A DNA stretch of 64,000 bases from contig OZ231127.1 in NCBI GenBank assembly GCA_965153355.1, forward strand, positions 8,122,001-8,186,000, in the 5' to 3' direction. Shown here in pieces: positions 21,138 to 32,819 of this stretch. Numbering within the stretch: position 1 is the stretch's first letter; the number at the start of each line of letters is the position of its first letter. The position numbers were made by a program, and so were the translations under genes. The notes below the pieces were generated by a model. The model saw nothing but the letters and a program-made list of their open reading frames with translations, was not told where the DNA came from and did no database searches. The DNA comes from Flaccisagitta enflata (taxonomy: Eukaryota; Chaetognatha; Sagittoidea; Aphragmophora).

Positions 21138-22135
21138 ACAAAAATGACCAAAAATGACCAAAAATGACCAAAATGACCAAAATGACCAAAAATGACCAAA
21201 AATGACCAAAAGCAAACCAAAAAATGACAAAAATGATCAAATGATCAAATAAATAAAAATGACAAAACAATAAACCAGTAAAATAGTAAAATAATAAAAT
21301 GATCAAAAAAATGACCAAATGACCAAAAATGACCAAAATGACCAGAAATGACCAAAAATGATCAAAAATGACCAAAAATGATCAAGAATAATAAGACAAT
21401 AAGTAGCCAGAAATGACCAGAAAATGACCAGAAATGACCAAAAATGACCAAAAATGACCAAAAATGATCAAAATGACCAAAAATGATCAAAATGACCAAA
21501 ATGACAGAAATGACCAAAAATGACAAAAATGACAAAAATGATCAAAAAATGACTAAAAATGACCAAAATGACCAAAATGACCAAAATGACAAAAATGACA
21601 AAAATAGTCAAAAGAAGTGATCAAAATGACCCAAAATGACCAAAAATGACCAAATTGACCAAAATGACCAAAAATCACAAAATGACAAATGACCAAAATA
21701 TAAAGATGACAAAAAATGACCAAAATATTCAGAAATGACCAAAATGACCAAACGACCAAAAATGACCAAAAATGACAAAAATGACCAAAATGACGAAAAT
21801 GACCAAAAAAAAACCAAAATGACCAAAATGACCAAAATAATGAAAATGACAAAATGACCAAAATGACAAAATGACCAAAAATTATTAAAAATGACCAAAA
21901 TGACCAAAAATGACCAAGCCAAATAAAAATGACCAAAAATGATCAAAAATGACCAAAAATGACCAAAAATGACCCTAAAATGACCAAAGCCAATAAGGTG
22001 ATCAAAATTGATCAAAATTGATCAAAATTGATCAAAATTGATCAAAAATGACCAAAAATGACCAAAATTGACCAAAATGACCAAAATGACCAAAATGACC
22101 AAAATGACCAAAAATGACCAAAAATGACTAAAAGC
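21138..22135. repeat. AAAATGACC minisatellite
   Basis: About 1 kb of AAAATGACC/AAATGATC units of 9-11 bp. Long minus-strand frames rich in GHFW are repeat artefacts. Confidence 0.95.
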
Positions 22136-22343
22136 AACCAATAATTCCAAAAAAACAAAAGAAAATGATTCAAAATAACTCCAGACTACCCAAAAAGACG
22201 CAAAAAAGCAAAGTGTTACGGACCGACAGACCGACCGACAGACCGACCGACCGACCGACCGACCGACGGAGCGGGTTGTAGAGTCGCGTGCACGCGACTA
22301 AAAATAACATGTTCTTACAAAAGGAAATTAGTGAAAGCAACCT

Positions 22344-22362
22344 CAACAACAACAACAAAAAA

Positions 22363-22436
<74 letters not shown>

Positions 22437-22437
22437 C
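22344..22437. repeat. (AAC)n microsatellite
   Basis: Trinucleotide tract 40 bp right of the giant family A element. Confidence 0.96.
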
Positions 22438-22529
22438 CAAATCGGAGACAACCTCGTGAAAGTGGATAGACAATCTGACAGAGACTGAGTAAGCGACTTG
22501 GTGACGTCAGAAGTCGTACGCAGGCAATT

Positions 22530-22650
22530 AACAAGTCATCCAAGGATCGCACATGGTCATCGGTACCCGATGCCCTGCTTGGAGTGATAAGCTGAAGAAG
22601 TGGAGTGAGAGCAGGGCAGCGGCCCCAATGGGCGATGTGTCCTGTGGGTT
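22530..22650. mobile_element. family B fragment (outer end only)
   Basis: GGTCATCGGTACCCGATGCC, then GAGCAGGGCAGCGGCCCCAA and a decayed TCCTGTGGG. No array. Confidence 0.65.
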
Positions 22651-22699
22651 TCACTGAGGTGAATTTCCATACGTCCTGAGAGCATATTTGAGGCTTTTG

Positions 22700-22875
22700 T
22701 GTGACCTATGTCTATTATTATTCAATAGAAATTTTGCATTTTTTTTCAATTTCTTGTCAATATGCTATGTTATTCAATGGGAATTTTACATTTTTCTTAG
22801 TTTTTATCAATATTCCATGTTATTCAATGGGAAGTTTGTATTTTGACAATTTGCCATGTTATCTGATGGGATTTT
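22700..22875. repeat. ~60-bp tandem repeat, three units
   Basis: TGTTATTCAATGGGAA recurs at about 60-bp spacing. Confidence 0.7.
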
Positions 22876-23621
22876 GAGGCTTGAAAAGCTTGCCAGGGGG
22901 ACGTCTGGACGAGGACGGACACTATGGACAGTAGGACAAGGACATCAAGGGACATCAATTGATATCTCCCTGCTGTGAGACACCAAAGTCGTCGGGACAC
23001 CATAGAAGAAAAAAAGGAAGGAAAAAGAAGAAAAAAAGGAAAAAAGGAAAAGAAAAAAAAGAAAAAAGAAAAAAGAGTGAAAAAGAGATGGAGAAACAGA
23101 GACAGAAACAGACGGACAAACAGGAAAAGTAGAAAAAGTAGAAGAAAAATAGCTGAAACAAAAAATGAGGAAGTAAAGAAAATAAGATAGTAAAACAAAC
23201 AGAAATAAAGCAAATAAAAGACTGTTGTATGGAAGCTCATGAAAATATTATGCAAATAAAGAGATTGAAAGTGACAGGTTATGAAATATTGCCCTCTTGA
23301 ATTCTGATCACCTTGTCCCATCCCCACCTTCAAAACGCAAAGGTCAATTCATTTTATCCCTAGTAAAAAAGGAAGAGAGAGAGAGAGAGACACACAGACA
23401 GACAGACAGACCGACAGACAGACAGACAGAGACTGACATGATTACGCCCCATCCCACTTATCTAAGATCTCAAAGAAAACAAGAGTATGGTAGTAATAAC
23501 GATTTTTCACAATTTTCAAGCAAAAACTACATATAATTGTCTGTTGGGACACCAGATTTGTCGGACACTAGTTTGGTGGCTGAAGTCCCAAGAAATCCAG
23601 CTCCCCTACGCCGCTGCATAT
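22876..23621. other. purine-rich and (GACA) tracts, no gene
   Basis: AAAGAAAAAAGG-type tract at 23005-23200 and GAGA/GACA at 23371-23430. Open frames over it are low complexity. Confidence 0.6.
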
Positions 23622-23685
23622 GGAAATTCACCCCTGTGTCCTACAGGACATCGGCCCTTTGGGGCCGCTGCCCAAAAAGCGACGC
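23622..23685. mobile_element. family B end fragment
   Basis: CCCTGTGTCCTACAGGAC, then CCCTTTGGGGCCGCTGCCC and AAAAA. Confidence 0.6.
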
Positions 23686-23804
23686 AAAATTCGTGAATTT
23701 GAACTGATGATAAGAGGATTGGAACTGCTGTGTTGTTCAAAGCAAAGCTGACGGCACGCTGTTAACGGATAGATCAAGTTAAAAAACATGTGGGACCGGC
23801 TTTT

Positions 23805-24313
23805 TTGGGCAGCGGCCCCAAAGGGGACAAAGTCTTGTAGAACACAGGAGGACTTTCGTTCCTGCGTCCGTCTGTTCGTTTACCCCCCCTCAGGCCTAAA
23901 ATTGGGCTTCTGAGACTTCAAATCTGCCCTCTCAGGCCTAGAATCCGCCCTCACAGGCCTCAAACCTTCCCTATCAGGCCTCAAACCAGCCCTCTCAGGC
24001 CTCAAATCAGCCCTCTCAAACCCACCCTATCAGCCCTTATAAGCCTCAAGTTGGTCCTGTCAGGCCTTACATCAGGCCACTCAAGCCTCAAGTCCGCCCT
24101 CTCCCTCTCAGGCCTCAAATCAGCAATCTCTGGCCTCAAACCAGTCTAATCAGGCCTCAAATCCACGCAAGGACGCAGGAACGAAAGTCCCCCTGTGTTC
24201 TACAGGACTTTGTCCCCTTTGGGTCTGCCCTGCTTCCTCTCACTCCAATTCACAATCATGCAAAGCAGGGCATCGGGTATCGCTGACCACATAATGCCCT
24301 TGGGCGACCTGTT
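23805..24313 (-). mobile_element. family B element, full
   Basis: GGGCAGCGGCCCCAAAGGGG end, CAGGCCTCAAA-type 21-bp array (23895-24165), then the second inverted copy CCCCCTGTGTTCTACAGGAC and the outer end ATCGCTGACCAC...GCGACCTGTT. Confidence 0.82.
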
Positions 24314-24605
24314 ACGTGCTCCAAAGGACTTCCATGGTCCGTCATGTCCGTCGCTGCGCCGATCGATTGGTCGCTTCGTCAGTCAGTTTGTCGGCAAGCC
24401 AGCCTGTCAGTTGCTCTTAACATAGATCTGTTTCATATCAATCGTCACACACATGTGTTTTTATCAATTTGGGGATCATTTTACCTCAACTCATTCCATG
24501 TCTTGGCTGGTAGTGAGATCTACTGAACATGCAAAGAGCTTTAACTTAGTCAAACTCCAGTCCAAGTTTCAATCATATCAGTTAAGTATTGTCCAGATTA
24601 AAGCA

Positions 24606-24669
<64 letters not shown>

Positions 24670-24682
24670 GTCATCGTCATCG

Positions 24683-24723
<41 letters not shown>

Positions 24724-24790
24724 GTCATCGTCCACATCATCATCCACATCATTATCATCGTCTTCATTATTAACATTGTCAACATCATCA
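24606..24790. repeat. (ATC)n microsatellite
   Basis: CATCAT with CGTCAT interruptions, decaying after 24725. Confidence 0.96.
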
Positions 24791-24889
24791 TCATCAACAT
24801 CATCACTTCATCAAGAGGTTGAAAAAAAAGAAAAAGGAGAAGAATTAAAAAAAAAGAACGACAACAACAGCAGCTACAGCACAATCATC

Positions 24890-25363
24890 ATCGTTCCTGT
24901 CTTCATGATAGTCCTCTACCAGGCTCAGGCTTTCAAACGAATTTTGAATACACTTTTTTTTTATAAGAACCTAGTTTATGAGAACATCAAGGCTTTGAAT
25001 GCCCTCAAAATTAAGAACATCTTAAGAACATACAAAGGCTTCAAATTTTGAGAAAAAAATTTTGCTTAAAATGATATTAAAAAAACATTAATGAAACACT
25101 TGAATTTTATTATAATTAAGATAATATTTTATGAATTCTTATATAAATACTAGAAAACATCCCTTGACTTTAATGTTTAACATTTGTTTTAGCAGTATTC
25201 AATAGAAATATATTTAGTATAATTCAATAACAATATATTATAAGGTTTTCTGTAGTTCATATAGTATTTTAGATTAAGAACGCTCTAAGAATATTGAAGG
25301 CTTCATTTGGCCTCAAAAATAAGAACATGAAGCCTTCGAGAAAAAAGTGACGTTCTTATTAAA
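24890..25363. other. AT-rich, no gene
   Basis: Repeated phrases TTAAGAACAT...AAGGCTT at about 24965-25045 and 25280-25345; nothing coding. Confidence 0.5.
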
Positions 25364-26059
25364 AACAGGTCGCCCAAGGGCAATATGTGGTCAGCGATAC
25401 CCGTTGCCCTGCATTGAGTGATTGTGAATTAGAGTGAGGGGAAGCAGGGCAGCGGCCCCGAAGGGGAAGAAGTCCTGTAGAACACAGGGGGACTTTCGTT
25501 CGTCCTACCTGAATAAGTGGATGAGATGCTATAGAGGGCTGACTGAAGGCATTCAAGAGCCTAAACTGAGGTCTAAGAAGGCTGATTTAAGGCCTCAGAA
25601 TGCCGATTGGAAGCTTGAGAGGGCTAACTTGAGGCTTGAGAGAGCTGGATTAAGGGATGAAAGGCCAGAGGACTGATTTGAAGCCTGGGAGCAATAAATA
25701 GAGGTTTAGATGGCTGATTTAAGGCCTGAGAGGCCTAATTTGAGGCATGAGAGACCAGGTTTGAGGCCTGAGAAGCCAGATTTGAGGCCTGGTGGCCAGA
25801 TTTGTGGCCTAAGAGGCCAGATTTGTGGCCTGAGAGGCCAGATTTGTGGCCTGAGAGGCCAGATTTTAGGCCCAAGAGGCCAGATTTGAGGCCTGGGAGG
25901 CTGGATTTGAGACCTGAGAGGCTGGATTTGCGGCCTGAGAGGCCAGATTTGAGGCCTGAGGGGTCTGATGAAGGGGGGACTAACGGACTGACAAACAAAC
26001 GGACGAACGAAAGTCCCCCTGTGTTCTACAGGACTTCGTCCCCTTCGGGGCCGCTGCAC
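25364..26059 (+). mobile_element. family B element, full-length reference
   Basis: Outer end AACAGGTCGCCCAAGGGC, GGTCAGCGATACCCGTTGCC, then the inner inverted repeat GTCCTGTAGAACACAGGG (25470-25503). A 21-bp array AGATTTGAGGCCTGAGAGGCC type fills 25530-25975, followed by the inverted partner CCCTGTGTTCTACAGGAC and CTTCGGGGCCGCTGC. Frames RPERPDL are array artefacts. Confidence 0.88.
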
Positions 26060-26217
26060 AAAAAAAGTGTACTTCCAGAGCAGAAATATGGTTGAACTGC
26101 GCATGTTGGTATTGCCTATTGGTCAGTAAACAAGTCCTCTCTGTTTTACTTTTATGGTTCAGTCTTGACATGCGAAGTCGCGCAGGCCCACACGTGCATG
26201 AGGGGAAATGAATAAGA

Positions 26218-26248
<31 letters not shown>
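26218..26248. repeat. (GA)n
   Basis: Short dinucleotide tract. Confidence 0.95.
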
Positions 26249-26252
<4 letters not shown>

Positions 26253-26336
26253 TATCGTCGTAATAGTCGGTTTTCAGTGGGAGAAATTAGTCATGCGAGT
26301 TTTACGGCAGTTACCAAGACGATGACAATGATAGTA

Positions 26337-26534
26337 ATGTTAATGTTGGTTGAGTATAATAATTGATGTTATTATTATAGTATGATAAATGATGATGAAA
26401 TTGTGTGTTATGATTGTATTATGTGATGTGATGATGATGATGATATTAGTATTATAGTAGTAGTAGTAGTAATGTGTATTATAGTGTGTGTGTGTGATAA
26501 TGTGTGTAAGTGATAATAGTATAATGATGTGTGA

Positions 26535-26573
<39 letters not shown>

Positions 26574-26666
26574 AATGATGATGAGGATGATGATGATAAT
26601 GACAATGACCATGACCATGACCGTGACCATGACCATGACCATGACCATGACCATGACCATGACAAC

Positions 26667-26698
<32 letters not shown>

Positions 26699-26935
26699 CG
26701 ACAAAACTATCAAAGAAAATCCTTGGGGACGATGACAATGACGAGAGACAATGAGGCCGAATTGACAGTGGCGATGATGACAACGACGACGAGGACAACG
26801 ACAACGACGATGGCGACGACGACGATGACAACGACGGCGACGGCGACGACGACGACGATGGCGACGGCGACGATGGCGACGACGACGACGACGCTGACAA
26901 CGACGGCGATGACGACCACAACAACGACTGTCGAC
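26337..26935. repeat. (GAT)n, (GACCAT)n and (GACGAC)n tracts
   Basis: Three adjoining trinucleotide-based tracts: GATGAT about 26405-26600, CATGAC hexamers 26600-26665, and GACGACGAT/GGCGAC 26755-26930. All frames over them are low complexity. Confidence 0.93.
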
Positions 26936-27044
26936 GCGGAAGTATCTCTTTAGCAAAGATGCAGTCAAAGGAAAAGATGCAGTTGCAATCTTGACTCTGC
27001 TGCTCTGCCGCGTTCGAGAATGCAGCCGCTGCTGAGCTGCTCCT

Positions 27045-27180
27045 GTCACCGGCGCCGTCCTCGTTTTCGTCGTCGTTTTCGTCATCGTCGTTATTGTCGT
27101 TTTCGTCATCGTCGTTATTGTCGTTTTAGTCGTCAACTTCGTCGTCATTGTCGTCGTCAGCGTCATCGTCGTGGTGTTAT
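27045..27180. repeat. TCGTCGTT tract
   Basis: Degenerate GTCGTT/TCATCG repeats, the complement-like counterpart of the preceding GAC tract. Confidence 0.8.
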
Positions 27181-27700
27181 TGGGGGAAGAGGGAAACGAA
27201 AAAGGGGGTGGTGAGGAGTCACGCGCGCGAGAAAGTTGAGGGGGAAGGGGGGGGGGAGTTGATAAGAAGGCAGAGAACGCGATGGCATTTTTTGAGAAAC
27301 GGGACACAACCTCAATTGAGAACATTCCTTCTCAGCAGCGATCAACCGGGCCATCCACGAGAATCTCGCATCTTGCGTATTGTTCGCCCCAAAAAATTCG
27401 ATCAATAACGATAGAAGAATTCGGTCATTCCGACAAACATCATCATTATATGATATGAACCAGTTGGCGATATAAACCAATGTTGGTTTTTACGCATGCG
27501 TTTGATTTGTTGTTTATGAAAGCAAACGGATCTGTGTGTGCGTTTATTTTGTTGTTCCTATACGCACACTAATCTTTACATGCGTTGGTTTTGTTGTTTT
27601 AAAGCAAACTGGTTTGTGTACCACAGTAAATTGGCCATGCTTCTTCCCTTTCCCTTTTCGCCATAAACCGATCGGCCGCGAGATTTGAGGCTCTGGGTAA
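27181..27700. other. no gene recognised
   Basis: Mixed-composition sequence; TTTGTTGTT phrases at about 27500-27605. No feature supported. Confidence 0.4.
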
Positions 27701-27702
27701 GT

Positions 27703-27705
<3 letters not shown>

Positions 27706-27787
<82 letters not shown>

Positions 27788-27829
27788 ATATTCTCCTCCC
27801 CTCACTGCACGTGCATGGGTTTTGGCTCG

Positions 27830-27921
<92 letters not shown>

Positions 27922-28015
27922 GTCTCGCTCTCACTCACTGTTGTGTGCCCACCACGTGCTGAAGGCGCGCTATGGTGTGTGGGGAACGATGGCACGGCCA
28001 GAAATATGAGCGAGA

Positions 28016-28064
<49 letters not shown>

Positions 28065-28237
28065 GGTATTTTACCCTTCTTCTGCTCGTTAAACTCCCGC
28101 TTTTAGAGTGTACCTTTCCAAAACAAACATTTCTCTATATTGTTAAGACGACAATTATAACGCAACAAACGTACAACAAATCAAAACAGTTGAACAAACG
28201 AAGGAAAACGACCAAAACTAAACCCGGCGCCATCTCA

Positions 28238-28316
<79 letters not shown>
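27706..28316. repeat. cluster of (TC)n and (GA)n tracts
   Basis: (TC)n 27706-27783, (TC)n 27834-27918, (GA)n 28018-28063, (TC)n 28240-28312. The opposed TC and GA tracts could pair. Confidence 0.96.
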
Positions 28317-28862
28317 TCACGCTCAATCTACCTTATCGGCATTTTAACGGAAATTTGTGACCTCGCTAACTCAATAACTCACCCCGTTTTTTTTTCTTCT
28401 CTTTCAACTTGCTAACTCACTTCACTCAACACGCTCAAACGGGTTCTCGCTCAATTTTTCGCTCAATTCGTCAACCAGGCTCACGTCGCGTCCACACGCT
28501 TTAAAAGGACTCTCACTCATCTTGATGCTTCTTTACGTACTTTGGTAGATTACTTTGGATTCTATTCTCGCCCCTTCAGCATACACATTGCCGTCACATA
28601 ATATTTGTGTTGACATGTTATCAATGGTAGTAATTACCCTCAAACATTATGGACAAGGGGTGTCCAAATCGTCCAGAAGCGTCCCGGGACATCCCCAATT
28701 TTCGCCATTAATCCCTAAGTAGGTCGACTGTAAACATAATTTCCCTCAAAAATTTTGGACAAGGGGTGTGAAAATCATCCAGGAACGTCCCAAGACTTCC
28801 CCAACTTTCGCCAATAATTCCTTAAATAGGTCAATTATGGACATAATTTGAATGATTGTCCT
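28317..28862. other. no gene; ~120-bp imperfect direct repeat
   Basis: GACAAGGGGTGT..AAATC.TCCAG recurs at 28645 and 28750, followed each time by TTCGCCA.TAATCCCTAA/TTCCTTAA. Confidence 0.55.
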
Positions 28863-28867
28863 TTTTT

Positions 28868-30039
28868 TAGTTGCGGACTCACGACTCTATAAGAGGCTTT
28901 GTTGGTTCGTTGGTCCGTAGCAGGCCTGAAATCAGTATTTCTTCTGAGCGTGCACGCCGGGCACGCCCCCCAAAATTTTAGCGAGCCGAACAGGAAAAGA
29001 GCGTGCCCGGTAAAAAAGGTTGTTTTACCATACTTCTAACCACACATGTTTTTTCTGAAGCCTTCAAATGAGATTGAGATAGCTACTAGTGAAATAACTA
29101 CAACGTTCTTAATTTTGGAGCGTTTTGATGCATTGATTAGAAAAAAAGTTAGGCTAAGCTTAATTTGACTTTATCTTTATGTGTGTATAAGAAGTCGTGC
29201 CTGTCCCTCAATTGGTTGGTCGGTTGGTCTGTCCGTCTATTGCGCAAATGTTAAAACGCGCAAAACTGCCGATCCTGGCTTCAATCTTTCTTCTTGTCTC
29301 CTTCCCACTTTCGTTCACTTTCACTCACCTTCACCCACCTTCATTCACTTTCATTAAAATCTTCATTCATCAAAAACGTTCATTCATTCTTAATCAGCCA
29401 GGTACACATATCCGCCTTTTTTTTTCAATTGAAAACAAAAAAGGATGAAATTCCAGTGTCACACTTTTAAACGCACAAAGCAAAAGATGAAAGAAAGCTC
29501 GAGTTTGATGAAAAAAAGGCCGAGTTTACAAAAATACTTGTACCTCGCGATCTAAGAAAGAATGAATGAATGAATGAATGAATGAATGAATGAGTGAATG
29601 AAAGAATAAATGGATGGATGAATGAATAAATGAATAAGTGATTGGTTGAAGGATTAAAGGCGAGAAGGTGAAAATAAGGCCGAGAGTGGCCATTTTGCAC
29701 ATTTTTTCCGTTTTTTTTTTGAAAGCATGAGAGATCAGAAAAATAAAAGAGACACAAGAGCGTGCACGCCGGGCACGCAGCTAGTAAAAGCTGCGTGCCC
29801 GACAGCAGAACTGCGTGCACCGGGCACGCGGGCACGCTCTATTTTCAGGCCTGGTCCGTAGGTTGATACGTTGGTCTGTTCCTCCATACATGTGTCCGTG
29901 ATAATGGAGTCCCAATAATCACTGTGGTTGTGTGTGTTTGTGTGTGTATGTGTGTGTGTGTGGGGGGGGGGGAAGGAAGGGGAGGGGGGATGTATGCCCT
30001 TGCACACTCATCTGCGATGTTGTAATCCCGGGTTACCTA
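28868..30039 (+). mobile_element. family A element, type D, split by hAT insertion
   Basis: Left end AGTTGCGGACTCACGACT (28869-28920), right part from 29862 with GGTCTGTTCC, a GTGTGTTTG tract, and the type D end TCTGCGATGTTGTAATCCC. Confidence 0.75.
28921..29853. mobile_element. non-autonomous hAT element, 8-bp TSD
   Basis: 933 bp; both ends CAGGCCTGAAA, perfect 8-bp duplication GTCCGTAG (28913-28920 and 29854-29861). Subterminal GAGCGTGCACGCCGGGCACG occurs at both sides. The interior has a (GAAT)n tract at 29562-29600 and no transposase. CAG ends and 8-bp TSD are hAT hallmarks. Confidence 0.9.
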
Positions 30040-30271
30040 TTATACAGCTGCTGATCTTGCCCACTTGATCTTACCCATCTCCCATTGTGTCTGTCATCGT
30101 GACTGTCTGTGCCCATTTGAATTTAAATTAAATGAAAATAACATCTATTCCATACTTTACGTCACATAGTAACAAGGCCAAATGCACGGCTACCCCAGTC
30201 GCGTGCGGGTGGGTAACAGCCATGTTTGAGGTAACCAGACTATTTGGGCTGGAGCAGTGAGGTCAAAGAAT

Positions 30272-31097
30272 AACAAGGCCGGATACACAGCTACCCTAGT
30301 CAAGTGCGGGTGGGAAGGAGCAGTGCTGGAGAAGGTTACTAGGGCATCTGGGCAGGAGCCGTATGCTCAAAAAGCTCCAAAACGCCAAAAAAGTAAGTCG
30401 CAAAAGCGGTACCCGTTGCCCCTATGTGAGTGTATGAGGGTGTAAGGTGGTGAGAGGGGCAGCAGCCCCGAAGAAGCCGATGACCTATGCTGTTTTTTTT
30501 TTTAGCCTGGAGTGTGGAATTGGGGCCTTGAAACTGGGATATGAGCTTAGAGGCGGGGATATGAGCTTCGTGGTTGGGATTTGGGCCTCGAGACTGGGAT
30601 TTGACCCTTGAGGTTGGGGTTTGAGCCTGGATGCTAGGATTAGTGCCTCAAGGCTTGGATTTGAGCCTTGAGGCTGGGATTTGGGCCTAGAGGCTGGCAT
30701 TTGGGCCTCCAGGCTGGGATTTGGGCCTTGAAGCTGGGATTTGGGCCTAAAGGCTGGGATTTAAGCCTCAATGCTGAGATTTGGGCAACGAGGCTGAGAT
30801 TTGGGCCTTGAGGCTTGGATTTGGGCCTCAAGGCTTGGATTTGGGCCTCAAGACTTGGATCTGGGCCTTGAGGCTTGGATATGGGCCTCGAGGCTGGGAT
30901 TTGGACCTCGAAGCTGGGATTAGGGTTTCGAGGCTGAAAGTGGGGGGGGGGGGACGAAGGAGAAAATGGAGGAGAATTTTCTGCATATGTGAAAGCATAG
31001 GTCATCGGCCTCTTTGGGGCCGCTGCCCAAAAAGGGGACCAACCGACCGACTTACCGATATAGCGGGGTATAGAGTCGCGTAGCACGCGACTAAAAA
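30272..31097 (-). mobile_element. composite family A element carrying family B
   Basis: AACAAGGCCGGATACACAGC to GTAGCACGCGACTAAAAA. A family B module (about 30405-31030) lies between the GCCAAAAAAGTAA block and the ACCAACCGACC core. Confidence 0.85.
30405..31030 (+). mobile_element. family B element nested in family A
   Basis: CGGTACCCGTTGCCCC, GCAGCCCCGAAG, a 21-bp array of GGGCCTCGAGGCTGGGATTT type (30505-30940), and the end GGCCTCTTTGGGGCCGCTGCCC. The array sequence differs from other copies; the period is the same. Confidence 0.8.
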
Positions 31098-31437
31098 CAT
31101 GAAAAAAGTAAAATGTTACAGACCGACGGACAGACCGGCCAACGACGGACGGACAGACAAAGCGGGGCCTAGTGTCGCGTGGCACCAGACTAAAATGATC
31201 TAAAGCAAACTCTTCCTAATAAAGGTAGACGGAATAAACCGCAACCAAGGTTTTTTTCAATCCCTTATTTTCCAACAGAGGACATTTCCATAGTAGGGTC
31301 GGGTGATGGTGAATTTCGCTATGAAATATGGATAACATTACTACCTAACACTTACCAAGTTATCAAGCTGAGGATGAGAGCCTTTGAAGCTCTATTGTTT
31401 TGGTAAAATGGCAGCGTGTGGGGAACGTATGTCAGAA

Positions 31438-31736
31438 TGCCAAAATCAGCCAAAACTGGCTTTGCCCCCGCGATTATCTTTTTCCTTTGCAGAAATCCTA
31501 TCAAATGAGCCGTCGCGAAATTCAAATCCATCGGGAACCACTGATAGGGTGACCATGAAGTTTCCATGGAAATCTGTAGAAGCGGTCAAATTTGCATGGT
31601 AGAAATACAAATTTCACCCACACCCTAACGATGGTCCCCGATTGAATTGAAGGTCGCGCCCCGGCTCGCTCGACAGGAATTTAACAAAGGAAAAAGATAA
31701 TCGCGGGGGAACGCCACTTTTGCCCATTTTTTGGCA
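31438..31736. mobile_element. ~300-bp TIR MITE
   Basis: Ends TGCCAAAA...TTTTGGCA with about 50 bp inverted similarity including CCCCCGCGATTATCTTTTTC and its exact complement. No TSD assigned. Confidence 0.75.
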
Positions 31737-32063
31737 CCCTTACACGCGTAGCGTAGGGTTCAGGGACGGATGAGAAGAGGACGTCATTGACGTCAGCTGA
31801 AGTCCGTTTCATCAGATTTGACTTATTATTATTCTACGAAACAAATCTGGATGCGTGGCTTGAAGATGGGCGGGGCTGAACCCCCGCTACACCCCACTTT
31901 AACGTGTCAAGGTGTAACGGAAATCCGCCTATAATCTATGTGAAATCTTGGTCTCCACTCACCATTTTTGTTGAATGATGATAAAATCATTATAATGGGC
32001 GAGCAACACAGAAACTTTAAATCAGGAAAATTACATGATAAAACAAAAAAAAGTCACAGATGA
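31737..32063. other. no gene recognised
   Basis: Unique-looking; TGACGTCA occurs once near 31789. No coding support. Confidence 0.4.
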
Positions 32064-32275
32064 TTTTTAGTTGCGTGCTACGCGACTCTACATCCCGCGT
32101 CATCAGTCCGTCAAGCCATCCGTTGGTCCGTTCGTCCGTGTGTCCATCACACTTTACTTTTTTTGGGTTTTTGCGGTCTTTGGCCTCACTGCTCCTGCCC
32201 AAGTGATTAAGTGACTTCAAATACGGCCCCTGCCCACCCATACGCGACTAAGGTAGCCGTGTATCCGGCCTTGTT
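32064..32275 (+). mobile_element. family A element, full
   Basis: TTTTTAGTTGCGTGCTACGC, GACTCTACATCCCGC, GTCC core, GGCCTCACTGCTCCTGCCC, end GTAGCCGTGTATCCGGCC TTGTT. Confidence 0.9.
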
Positions 32276-32384
32276 TGTGTCTAAGATTGCTTAAGAAGAT
32301 TGTTTAGGAAATGCATGCTTTCCGGGTACAACTGGACGATCATCTGTGATCTTTTGTTTTTAAGACTTTCTAAGCGGTTTTTTT

Positions 32385-32470
32385 AAATAAGGGTTAGGGG
32401 TGGGTTTAGGGTTAGGGTTAGGGTTGGGGATAGTTTTAGGGTTATGATTAGGGACAGGGTTAGCTTTCGG
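32385..32470. repeat. degenerate TTAGGG tract
   Basis: Several TTAGGG hexamers in a row (TTTAGGGTTAGGGTTAGGG) with interruptions; interstitial telomere-like. A second tract is at 52505-52590. Confidence 0.8.
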
Positions 32471-32589
32471 GCTGAGGGTTGGCTGGGTTTTATGTATTAC
32501 GGCCTGAAGCTATTCAAATTGAGTTCGCTCTGGCGGAGGATTCGGAAAGTAAAACAAAATCGTGCGGAGAATCATTCATTTTTTCCGCT

Positions 32590-32765
32590 TTCCGGTCTGA
32601 TCATCACAGATAGTCTCCAGTCACACAGATGGTCGCAGACAATCTTCAGCCTCATAGATGGTCGCAGGTGATTTTGGGCCTCACAGATGGTTGCAGATGT
32701 TTTTTTGACCACAGAGAAGGTCCCATATGGGGACAGATGGTGACAGATGGTCCCAGATGTTTTAC
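32590..32765. repeat. CACAGATGGTCGCAGA minisatellite
   Basis: Four to five divergent units of about 37 bp. Confidence 0.7.
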
Positions 32766-32819
32766 GGGTCTTTCGCGTCCATCCTCTGTCCAGACTGGAT
32801 GGAAAACGACCCCTAAGTA

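Larger units (their letters stand above)
20328..22304 (-). mobile_element. giant family A element (type C) with two minisatellites
   Basis: Starts AACAAGGCCAACACCTATAA and ends GAGTCGCGTGCACGCGACT followed by AAAAA, the same ends as 57001-57373. Inside lie an 11-12 bp AAACCAGACTT-type array (20400-21130), a 9-11 bp AAAATGACC array (21138-22130), and the usual GACC core (22218-22268). About 1.98 kb against 150-370 bp for relatives. Confidence 0.88.
30171..31194 (-). mobile_element. family A host copy interrupted by another family A
   Basis: Left part 30171-30271 (AACAAGGCCAAATGCACGGC) and right part 31098-31194 (GTAAAATGTTACAGACCGACGG to GCACCAGACTAAAA) belong to one copy, split by the element at 30272-31097. 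Confidence 0.75.

Noticed and set aside
21121-22015. Long GHFWSFW hydrophobic frames
   Set aside because: AAAATGACC minisatellite translated on the minus strand.
25735-26104. Frames with RPERPDLRPERPDL repeats
   Set aside because: 21-bp array of family B; the same peptide appears wherever the array does, without start context or conservation beyond the DNA repeat.
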